NCBI GenBank assembly: GCA_030549775.1
Contig: CM060174.1
Location: 65,916,566-65,980,565, forward strand
Reading direction: 5' to 3'
DNA: 64,000 nt
Source of the DNA: Tamarix chinensis
Taxonomy: Eukaryota; Streptophyta; Magnoliopsida; Caryophyllales; Tamaricaceae
Under the pieces are notes generated by a model. It did no database searches. It had not been told where the DNA came from and was given only the letters and a program-made list of their open reading frames with translations. The first letter of the stretch is position 1. The number at the start of each line of letters is the position of its first letter. Positions 24,701 to 36,700 of this stretch are shown piece by piece. A program made the translations under genes and the position numbers.

Positions 24701-27700
24701 TATTCTTATCTCCTAAGAATGCATATTTGAGATGGTCAGGTAAAGGTTTCAATTCCACTTCAGGGGGTTGTTCTATGGAAGGTACAGGCCTATCCACTGT
24801 CAATGGCAAATCCACAAATTTTCCAATTCTGCTCGGAAATGTTTCCAAAGCATCCACTACCTCCTTGATTTCTTCATCAACGTCATACAATTTACTTAAT
24901 TCTTCCAATTTTTCAGTCGCTATTCCTTTCGTCAAAGTTAGTTCTAAAGGATCAGCTGATGATAATTGGTACACTATTTCAGTTAAATTTTCAATGACAT
25001 CGATCATAGATACCTCTTCACCATCTGCAGGAAATTTCATGGAATCATATATGTTAAACTTAATAATTTCACCATCAAATTCCATGGTTAACACTCCATC
25101 GTGGACATCAATTTTTGTTTTTGAAGTTTTTAGGAATGGTCTCCCTAACAATATAGGTGATGGATTAGTCAAGCCATTATCTTGCATATCTAACACATAG
25201 AAATCCGCAGGAAAAACTAATTCATTAACCTGAACTAAGACATCTTCAATAACCCCTTCAGGATATGTGTTAGATCTATCAGCCAATTGGATAATAACAC
25301 GAGTTTCCTTTAAAGGACCTAGACTTAGGGTGTTAAAGATAGATAAAGGCATGACATTTATTGAAGCACCTAAGTCGAGCATGCATTTTTCGTACCTCGT
25401 GTTTCCAATTTTGCAAGGTATAGTGAAAATACCTGGATCTTTGCACTTTGGTGGAAGCTTTCTTTGCAACATTGCTGATACATTTTCTCCCACACTTACC
25501 TTTTCATTCTCATTAAGTTTCCTTTTATTTGTACACAAGTTCTTGAGGAATTTCGCATACCTGGGTACTTGTTTGATCGCATCAATGAGAGGAAGGTTGA
25601 CTTCTACCTTCTTGAATATGTCAAATATCTCCTTATCATGATTTTCCTTCTTGTTTTTGGCCAACCTGCTAGGAAAAGGAGCAGGAATTTTTATAGGAGA
25701 ATGTGACTTAGTCTTCACCGTTTGTGTTGAATCTTCCTTAATTTCTTCTTCAACCTTTGTTTCATCTGTGTCCTTGTTTGTGTTTTCTTCTTCATCCATT
25801 TTTCTTGGATCAGATAGTTGTTTTCCACTGCGAGTTGTGATAGCACTAGCATTTTCCTTGGGATTTCGTTCAGTCTGGCTAGGGAATTTTGAAGAACCTT
25901 GTGCTTGCATTTTTCCAAGGGAATCTGCTAGTTGACTCACTTGATTTTCCAAATTCTTAATACCGTTTCTGGTCTCTTGTTGGAATTGTAAGGTATTGGT
26001 AGCTAAAGATTTTACCAAATCTTCCAAGGGCATACCACTCGATTGTTGTGAAACTTGTGGTGGAGGCATCGGTTGAAATGGTGGTCTTTGCTGATTTGGT
26101 GGAATTTGGAAAAATCCGGGAGGTGGATTTGCTCCTTGCTGATTTTGATACATCTGTGGTCGGAAATATGAGTTACCACTTTGTTGAGTGTTTCCATACC
26201 TTAGATTTGGGTGATCCTTCCATCCAGGATTATATGTTGGAGCAAATGGATCATTCCTTTTTGGAAATGGTTGTCCTCCAATGGCGTTTACTTGTTGTTC
26301 TTCCTGCAAAGTAGGACACATATCAGTTGGATGACCTGTAAAAGAACAAATTCCACATACCTTGGCAGGAATCTTTTCTCCTACAACTCTTTCCACAAGA
26401 GCTGTCAAATTTGATACTTGCGTTTTTAATTCAGCAATATTGGTTTCTTTCACCTGTTGAGACATAGAAGTATTACCCCTATTACAATATTGTGAGTTAG
26501 ATGCCATATTCGCAATTAACCTTTTTGCTTCGATGGGTGTTTTATCAACTAAAGTACCACCACTAGCAGCATCTATCATATTGCGATCCATAGGAGATAA
26601 ACCTTCGTAAAAATATTGTATTAATAATTGTTCACTAATTTGATGATTAGGACAACTACCACACAATTTCTTGAAACGTTCCCAATATTCGTGTAAAGAT
26701 TCTCCTCCATCTTGCCTAATACCACATATTTCCTTTCTTATATTAGTTGCTCTTGATGAAGGAAAATATTTTTCAAGGAAAACCTTTTGCATATCAGTCC
26801 AAGTGTTTACTGAGCCCGCTGGTAGATCATATAACCATTCCTTAGCAGCATCAGCCAAAGCAAAAGGAAAAGCTTTGAGTTTAAGTTTTTCTACACTTAC
26901 TCCATTCGGTTTCATACCAGAACAAGCTATATGGAATTCCTTGAGAAATTTATTTGGGTCGGTGAAACAGCTTGAACCCATGGAATTATTGTCTTTAAAA
27001 CCTGTAAAAACAGGTAAGGCTCGTATTAATCCAGGTTTGATTTCACAAGTATCATTATCAGCAGGATAATTAATGCATAAAAGATTAGGGTTGAAGATAG
27101 GAGCAGCTAGCTCCTTGAGAGTTCGCTCTGCCATCGGTGGATTAATGTAGTAAGGTGTACTACACAAATCCTCTATGTCGTCTTCTTCCAAGTTTGTGGA
27201 ACTTTCTTCAAAAGGTGATGGAATCTGATTAGCTTGTTCCAACTTCCTTCTTGTCCTAGTTGCAATTGGAGAAGATGAGTTTGGATCTATGGCTGGAATA
27301 ATTTGTCCTTGATGCTCGATCGCAAATGATCTCAATTGTGAATGCCTGAAGATGGCACACAATCAAAGATTAGATGAGGTCACGTGAAGAATTTATCAAA
27401 AACTAAAATAAGAAACCACAACAAAAACAAAACTAGAGATTATAATTGCCAATTCCCCGGCAACGGCGCCAAAAATTTGATGCACTGTCGTTTGCACAAC
27501 AAATTTAATAAATAAATCCTAATTTCCAAATACGTAGTATATGGCAAGAAGGAGTCGAACCCACAAGGAATGGTATATAATCAATAATTCTGTAATTGAT
27601 GTTACTAATAACACGGTCCGTGTTATGGAAACACGGGACCCCCGTGTTTTCTTCTCTTGCACTCAATTCCTTTGAAAGTTTGAGCTTCACTTCTCTTGAT

Positions 27701-30700
27701 ATATTTGTTCCTTTTCCAACTTTGCTCTCCTTGATTCGGCATTTCTTGATGTGTTTTCTACTTGATTTCTTCTTCTCATTGATTTCTCCTTGAATTTCTT
27801 CAATTCTTTTCTTTCCTGTAAAACTTATTCAAAGGAGGAAAACTCGACGAAAAGATTAAATCTAGTAGAAATTATGAGGGATAAATGATATTTTTAAATA
27901 TGAAAATAATCAATAAATCTCATCTATCAGTAAACATGATGATACGTAGACGCAAAAAATTATAGTAATCAATAAAGGCTAAGTTGTTTGCGTAGAAAAT
28001 GAGAATTAAATATGTTCATTGCATATAAGATTTGGACATTCATTGGAGGATCTACAGAGATATAAATCTTTAGGAAAAAGAACAACAGTCTTTATCAAAC
28101 TTATAATATATGTCGGAAAGAATGAGGAAAAATTATTTCCTAGGTAATAAAAAAAAGTCATTCTTTTATTTTATATATATTTTAAAAAGTAATAAAAATA
28201 GTTTTAAAATTATATTAATACTATTTATTAAATATAATAAAATATTTAATGTATATATAATTAAAAAAATAGAAAATAGACTTTTCCTGTTTAAAAATGA
28301 CTATTTTTTTATATAAAAAGTTGATGACAAAAGAACTTCTATTTCTATAGGGAGTATTATTTTGTATCACTAATGGGTTAAAATAGTAGAAACATGAAGA
28401 AATGTTAATCTTCAAATCTTGAAAAGGAAAATAATGGTTTAGATCTAGTTATGGGATATCTTTATGCAGGTTTAACCTTTATATTGGTTCAATATTTCTA
28501 AACTATACTCTCAACAAGTAATATCAAAGCATGACTCGAGATGGAAAGAGTTTTTAGGAAAATTTAAACTCAAACTATTCAATATATAAGAAGAATAGTA
28601 TGTTTTTTTTTCTTCTTTTCTATGGATCAAACACTATGATCATATATGTTCTTATTTAATAAGGATTGCATGCAACCTAGGAGGATAATAAGTCTCTTGA
28701 TATGAAACAACTAAAAATAACAATAACCATCTTTGACTAAGTTGAATAAGATAATTATTGATTATCGACTTAAGTGATACGGGTTTACTAGTTAAAAATG
28801 GGGGCATGCACCAACTGTATCTAGATTACTGAAGAGTTATCTACAGTAGTTTTATCTTAGCATGTGTGGAAATATGTAATTGGAATAATGTAGAAGGAAG
28901 ATATACAGAACGATGTAGAATATAAGGATAGAAATTTGTCAAAAATAAGGATGAAGGTGAGTTAACAATTGCAGTCTCCATTGCCTCCTCTATCCATCTA
29001 TATATATGTGCATAACTTCCTCCTCATTTAGGATATCCATGTCTAAAGAGAAAGAAGAGAGAAGTACAAGAAAAAAGAGGACATGAGAAAGAGAGTTAGA
29101 AGCAAGCTAGTGTAAAGAAGGTGACTGGCAACATTTTGTAAAAGAATTTCTCAGCTTGAGCATTATGATTTCTCTTATGACCACAATTGATTTCTACATT
29201 TATCATCAATGTAGGGTGGTTAGGGACTGTAGAACAAGGAGGTTATTCCTATATATAGTCTTGGACTCTATTCTTAACTAGTTTGGGACCAAACTTTATT
29301 GGTTAAGTGTTGCTTGCTAACCTATTAATATGTCAAATCTTTCATCAACTTCTACTACAATTGAGAAGCTCAAGAACAAAAAGTATGATATGTGGAGCTT
29401 ACGAATAAATTATTACTTACTTGGCCAAGATATATAGAGCATCATTGGTGGTTTAGAGATAACATTACCAATTGATGATGACAAGAAAAAGAAATGGGTA
29501 TGTATATGCCAATCACTACTATGGAGGATGAGTTCTTACAACAGAACAAGGATCTCACAACACCAAAGGAGGCATGGGATACTTTAGAAATTCCCTCTAC
29601 AAGGAAGAATGATGCAAAATTACAATAATTAGATAATGAGCTCACGTCCACTAAACTAGTGGATATGATGATAAGTTAATATTTTACTAAAACAAAGTCC
29701 ATTTGTAATGATATTTCAAAATTAAATCCTAAAAGGGTGATTATTGATGTAAGAAAAAGGAGGATAATTATCCATGGTTTAAATCCCAAATATAATAGGA
29801 TAATTATGACCATAAGAAGTTGGGCCACAAACCCAATGCAAATAGAGTTATAGAGTATCTTCTCTAACCAAGCTACTTTAGACAAATATATGTCTAAAGC
29901 TTCAACAAACGAAGATAAACTTTCTATCTTCAAAAGAGAGTACCATGGCCAGAGAAGATAGCTACAAAACCTAGAAATCAAGGTGAAAGTTCAATAAGAG
30001 GAAACTAATATTGGCAAAAAGATCATGGTGGTGGAGGACCACAATGAGGGGTAGCTAAACAACCTCATTACAGATATCAAAAGTAATAGAAATAGTATCA
30101 TCAAGAAGAACAATGGTATAATTATGGACAAGAAGGCCAATCTATTCAAGATTACATAACGCCAATAGTTTAAAGCAAAGCTATTATAATCAAGAAGAAT
30201 GAAAGCAAAGAAGAATGGGATTTTCAAGATTCATTCATCACAGAAGAGTTTAACTTCATCAAAAAAGAATAAATTATTGCATCATGCATCAATGAATTGG
30301 GTGGAGAATCAACACTAGTAGTGGTCAACAATAACTCCATTAATTACAATGATAACTAGATCCTTGCTTTTAGTTGCTTCAATCATATGACTGGAGACAA
30401 AAAAAAGTTGCCTGATATGTCAGGGTATGAAGGAGAGCAAGTTGTAGTAATAGCAAACAACTCTAGGCTACCAATTACTCATATAGAGAAGAAATCTATC
30501 ATCCCTTGTTTTATTCCACATTTAGTCCAAGTGGATCGTATTTAACATGTACCAAGTATGAAGAAAAAATTATTATTTGTATCACAACTAACATATTTTT
30601 AGTAATTATGTTGTTTTTGGATTTAAGGATATTAAAATCTATAAAAGTTGAAAGCCTAATAGTTCACCAGTTTTCAAGAGAATATGATTTATCTTTATCT

Positions 30701-33700
30701 ATGTAATGTTATCATATACAAAATACGTGGACAAGACAAGAAAAACTGAAAATGTAGACTTATAGCATACAAGGCTAAACCACATGAGCTACACCAAACA
30801 AAATCCATGATGAAGAAAGAAATGTTTGAAGATCTTCCTAATTTAGAGATAGGAAATGATATTATAAGTGTTGGGTGTTGGTATGGAAAGCTTAGTAGCT
30901 ACCAAATGAAGAGTTTAATCATAAAGGAAAGGTGACCTTAGAATTGGTGCACTCAAATGGGTTTGGACTAGTATAGTAGCAATCCATTAATAGAAATAGA
31001 TACATAATCACATTTATTGGAAAATTCTTAAGATATGTGTGGGTAAACTTTATAAAAGGAAAATATGAATCACTAGCAAAATTCATGGATTTCAAAGAAA
31101 AGGTTGAGGAATAAGTTCATAAAAAAATTTAGTGTCTGTGCATCATTGTTAGAGGAGTATACGCGCTGATGGAGTTCTTTTAATTCTTGTAAAAAAATAA
31201 TATAAAGATAACTTCCTTACGCTAATACTTCACACATAAAAAAATAAATAGAGTAGAAGAAAGAGAGAATGACACCTAATAGAGCAATGTAGGAGTATGT
31301 TGTATGCTAAAAATGCCCTCCTTTAGCAAAATGGATGAAAATTGTTAAATATGTCATTAATTGACTTCATCAAATAAAGAATAGGCTTATCTCACCATAT
31401 AAGAAGTTATGGGACACAAAACCATCAGTGAGTTATTTTTTACTATTTGGTTGTGTTTGTGCCTAGTAAAGTATGCACCAAGGTTGATAAGAGGGTTATT
31501 AGCTGCACATTTGTTTGATATGATATTTAAAAAAAAGGATTGGAGATGTTATGATCCAACCTAAGATGTTGTTATGTTTCAAGAAATGTAGTATTTTATG
31601 AAGCATAATCATGGTGGTCTTCACAACCACATTGTTACTAGGCTATAGGGAGATTGAGGAACAACTACAGAAGAAGATGGAATTTCAACCAAAACTAGAG
31701 AAAACGCATTTTGCAAATAAAGAATCAGCTGATGTTAATTCATCACGAGATCATGATGGAAAATTTTCTCCTAATAAAAATAAAAAAAGACTCCTTATTG
31801 AAATAGAAGTACAAGCTAAGCCTCCATAAGAAGAGATGCTAAGTAAGATGGAAGAAATAGAAGAAAAAGAATTTCCTTACCCACAAATAAGGAGATCTAC
31901 AAAAAATTATAGATACATAAATGCAACATTGGTAGAAGATAATGACATAGCAATGGTAACAACCTATGAAGAAGCAATAGAGTTAAAAGACTTAAAAGAT
32001 GCCATAGAAGAAGAGATAAAGGCACTAAAGCATAATGAACGTTGAGAATAAGTGTCACTATAACTTGTTAATGTACAACCCATCTCATGTAAATAGGTGT
32101 ACAAGATCAAGATTTAACTAGATTGATTAGTATAAAGGTATAGGGATATATTTGTCTCTCTAGGATTCTCACAAAAGTAAAGCTTAAATTATGATAAGAC
32201 ATTTAGTCTAAGCGCCAATATAACTATTATATGTCTGGTATTCGCTTTAGCAACAAGCAATTCTTGGATGATTTGAGGAAGTTAAAAATACCTTTCTATA
32301 TGTTGAATTAGATGGGTACACACACACACCCACCCACCCACCCACACCATAGGTTAAATAAGGTACTATATGCTTGAACTGGGAACTGAGATAAAATTGG
32401 TGAAGATTCTTGAATTTCTTTTATAGAATGGATATTCTATGGCACCAACATATTCAATCTTGTTCATCAAAGCTTGAGATGGAAAGCTAGTCGAAGTGTT
32501 AGAATATTTTTGTTATTACAAGAGATGACGAAGAACATATTTGACGCATAAGAGAAAATTTGTCTATACACTTTTATTATTTCGGATGAAGGAAAAAGAT
32601 TATTCTTAAGTCAATATAAGTATACTCAAGATCTACTAGAGAGATATGGCATGTTCAAATACAAGCCAATATCTACACTAATGGAGGTTAATGCTAGACT
32701 TTGTTTAACATATGGAAAAGATTTAAAAAATGCCACTATTAAGTAGGTAGTTTAATCTACCAAACTATGAAACAACCTAACATATTACATATAGAGTACA
32801 TAGTGAATCAAATAATGCATAACTCAAAGAAACCTCACCTGAAAGTAATATGTTGAGTTCTAAGATATTTCAAGGGTACCCTTGACTATGGAATATTATA
32901 TATGAAATGTGTGCTATGAGAAGTTATAGGATACTAAAACACAGATTATACTAATATCCATGACACTCGTTCTTCAATAGCTGAATATGTGTTTACACTA
33001 CTAAAAAAATTGGAATACACAGTAGCTAGTATAAGGTGGTTTAGAAATCAGTTATCGTGTATTCCCTTCCCTAGTAAGAAAAAGCATGGAGGGATCATTT
33101 TAGCATTTAAAATGGGATGTATAGATGGATTTTTTTGTATATAACTATCATTTATATTCTTACTGAGAATAGTAATTTTTGGATGAGGGTATACTAGTGG
33201 TTATATACAAAAACTATTGTATCTACTCTATATTTTTCCTTTTATTTTAGTATAAAAATAGAATAAACATCAGATATATGTAAGAACCACCATTTATACC
33301 CATTTCCCCCTTCTTCTTTTTTATTTCCTCACACTTTATCTTAAAATTACCCATTTAAATTTTCATTTTACTTCTCTTGATAGTAAAAAACTAGAGAGTA
33401 GTCGCTCAAAGAGAAGAACCCCTGTCACTGCCTTCGTCCTTCTCTTCTCTTCATTGGCATTTATGTTTATTTTTCTTCTTCTCTACTTCACAAGAATTGG
33501 TCTTCTCTCTCTCTCTCTTCTCACAATATATTTATTATTTCTTTGTTCTTCTTTTCTTCTTAGTATGACCTTGTTTGCATAAATATCTCTACTTTTTAAA
33601 TTTTGCTTATGTCTCGCATATTTGAACTTCTTTATGTTTATTTATACTATATACGATATTGTGGTGTATATCCATACATTTTATGTTTAAGTTAATATGT

Positions 33701-36700
33701 CTTATGGAGGTGGAAAATTGTTTACTAGCTATATTATCAAACTATTTCTAAAATCAAAGTATATAAATGAAATAGATAGTATTGTAAATGCTATTATGGT
33801 GTAGACATTATGTTATCTTGTTGTGGTATATTGATAGTGCAAATGTTTTTATTAACTTCTCTCTCTATTTTCTCACTGTATGTTCATTATTTCTTTGTTC
33901 TTCTTTTATTCACAGTATGAGCTTGTTTGCATGAATTTTACTATTTTTAAAATTTTGCTTATGTCTTGCATATTTGAACCTCTTTATGTTTATTTATAAT
34001 CTATAGGAATTTCACATATAAATTTTATGTTGTTAACGTTTAAGTTGATATGTCTTGAGAAGGTGGAAAATCATTTAGAAGCTATATTATCAAACTATTT
34101 CTAACAGAAGAGTATATAAATAAAATAGATAGTATTGTAGACATTATGGTATATTGATAGTGCAAATGTTGTTGTGGTGTATATGTATTCCGAGCATATT
34201 GGTGGTTTTTTCTTGACTTTCTTAATATTATGAGATTTTCTATTTTTTTTAAATTAGGGGCTAGATTTTACTTACTTCTCATTATGGATTGTAAGTGGAT
34301 ACATGTAAATAGGTTGTCTAGAGAATATATAAACAACGTTCAAGACTTTCTTAAGATAATTGTTGAACATTTGAAATATCCTTTACGGATACCTTTCCTA
34401 TGTGTGGATTGTGAAAGTATAATAATAAGTGGGGTAAATGAGATATGAGATTATCTCATTACTCATGGAATTGATAAGAGTTATACTAGATGGATATGGC
34501 ATGGAAAACCACTTCTTAATGAAAGTAGTATGGCTGATCATGATGATGTTGAAGTTGCAAATGACTTTACTTACATGTAGGACTTGACAAATAATGTTAA
34601 AGAATAATTTAGAGATGATCCGGAAATGTTTGAAAAGTTGAAAAATGATTTCAAGATTTCTTTTTTCAATGGTTGTACTAAATTTATAAAATTATCCATT
34701 GTGTTACGGGTATACAATTTGAAGGTGGGTAACTGATGGAGCGATAAAAGCTTCACTTCTCTTCTTAAGCTCTTGAAAGAGATTCTTCTGTACGACTACA
34801 TGCTTACTCCCCATACTTATGAAGATAAGAATATTTTTTCTCTATAGATTTGAATTATGAAAATATTCATGTTTTTCTTATCGATCGCATTTTATATCGT
34901 AATGAATATACATCGTGAGATAGTTATCCTTAGTGATGAATGTCACAATATAAGAGGGTTAAGGTTCCTAATAAGGTTTTTTGGTACTTTTGAATTATAA
35001 CACGATTTCAATGTATGTTTTATAACGACGAAAATGTATATAATCTTATATGGCATGTGAAAGGAAGGATTTATGATGACAAACTTAGACATCTCACAGA
35101 TTCTCCTCAATACAAGAAGATTAATTTTGTATATCCTAATTTTTGTTGTGAAGCTAGAAACATGTGAGTGGATTGTATATGATTTTCTAATGTGTACACT
35201 TCTAAATGTGCCAAAAAAAAATTGATAGCATGAATACTCAGTTGGACTTGGTTGACATGGGTACGAGAACACGGTTACCTCTATAGAAGGTAGAAAGTAA
35301 AACTTTTTTTTACCAAGAAAGATTTGAAGGTAGACTTTGGTGATGTATGCCTTAACTTGTTGTCTCCAAATGTCCTTGATCAAGAGGGATTTCAGCATAC
35401 CTTTAGTGATGGCAAGTAAAAATTATCCAAGGGTTCTATGATAGTTGCTCAAGGCGAGTTGTGTTGTACTTTATACAAGACATACTTGAATGTGTGTTCT
35501 TGTGATCTAAATGTAGTGGAAGGAAAGAACTCTCCTAATTTGTGGCATCGAAGGTTAGGATATATGAGTGACATGGGGTTGACATTATTAGTAGGTAAAT
35601 CTCTTATTCTTGTTGATAAAACTATTTCTCTTGACCCTTGTGATCATTATTTGGCAAGAAAACAACATAGAACTTCCTTTGCTAGGCAGTCCACTAGAAG
35701 GCAAGATATGTTGGAGCTAGTACACTCCGATCTTTGTGGTCGTATTGAGGTGGAGTCTCTTGGTAGTAATAAATATTTTATTACCTTTAGTGATAATCCT
35801 ACTAAAAAAACTTGGGTCTACATGATAAAAACAAAGGGTCAAGTTTTCAATATTTTTTAGAAATTTTATGTCATGGTAGAAAGGGAGACAGAAAGAATTT
35901 CGAAACGTCTTCAATTAGACAATGGTGGTGAATATACTTTTAATGAATTCAAGAACTATTGCTCACAGCATGGCATTAGACATGAGAAGGCAGAGCCCAA
36001 CACACCACACCTTAATGGATTTGCAGAGAGAATGAATAGAACCATTGTGGAGAAAGTGATATGTATACTTAGAATGTGAAATCTTCCTAAGACATTCTAG
36101 GGTAAAGTAGTCCAGTGTGTAGTATACTTGATCGACAGAGCTTCATCAATTTCTCTTGGTATTGACATTCCTGAGAGAGCATGGAAGGGATGTGATCCCA
36201 CTTACTAAAATCTAAGAGTTTTTAGGTGCAAGGAATATATGCATTTGTTGAAAGAACAGAGGTTAAAAATTGATTCCAAAACTCATCCTTGTGTGTTTGT
36301 TGGATATGGTGATGAAGAACATGGTTTTAGACTGTACAATCAAGAAAAGAAGAAGCTAGTGAGAAGTAGAGATGTACTATTCTTTGAGCACAAGATGGGT
36401 GTAGAGATTCTGAATACAATGTACTCTTCTAACTCATAACTATTATTTGATACTACTGACATTTCTTCTTCTACTTCTTTTGTTGACCAGCCTACAAATG
36501 ATTATGTTGATGTGATACCTGATGATGTTGGTGAGGTACAACATGATGGTGGCAATGTACCAATTTATGATGATGATGATCATTTAGATCATAGTGAGTC
36601 TTCATATGATGAAGAAGAGCTTTATGAGGAAGAAATTTATGATGAAGAGGCTCATCAGTAGGGGAGAAACCTACCCCTCAAGTGGAACATATAGAGGTTT

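Larger units (their letters stand above)
16367..27929 (-). mobile_element. Ty3/Gypsy retrotransposon of Athila/Tat type in host intron 1
   Basis: An 11,563-bp element on the minus strand, the same sense as the host gene. Terminal repeats start TGATGCACTGTCG (16367 and 27478) and end CATCTATCA (17899 and 27929). A perfect 5-bp target duplication, GTAAA, lies at 16362-16366 and 27930-27934. The primer site at 27455-27471 is complementary to the 3' end of tRNA-Asp, and a purine tract (plus-strand ATACCCCCATACTT) abuts the left LTR. It holds a 1,835-codon gag-pol without stops and a 416-codon second frame downstream, separated by a region with an 83-bp tandem array. Length, primer site, lack of a chromodomain and the extra frame all fit the Athila/Tat group. 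This is the best preserved element in the window. Confidence 0.96.
32996..35310 (+). mobile_element. CACTA (En/Spm) fragment, 5' end only (CACTA-A)
   Basis: Begins with CACTACTAAAAAAATTGG inside the Copia-3 RNase H. It continues through a non-coding leader with subterminal inverted repeats and a tandem duplication to a broken TNP2-like gene. No matching 3' terminus is present: at about 35310-35330 the sequence changes to another Copia. So the element is truncated, probably by deletion or rearrangement. Confidence 0.7.

Noticed and set aside
24685..25641. Long plus-strand ORFs over the Gypsy gag-pol
   Set aside because: Antisense shadows of the 1,835-codon frame; no domains.
27455..27471. Sequence identical in form to the 3' end of tRNA-Asp
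   Set aside because: Only the acceptor-end 17 bases are present and they sit at the exact primer-binding position of the Gypsy element, so it is not a tRNA gene.
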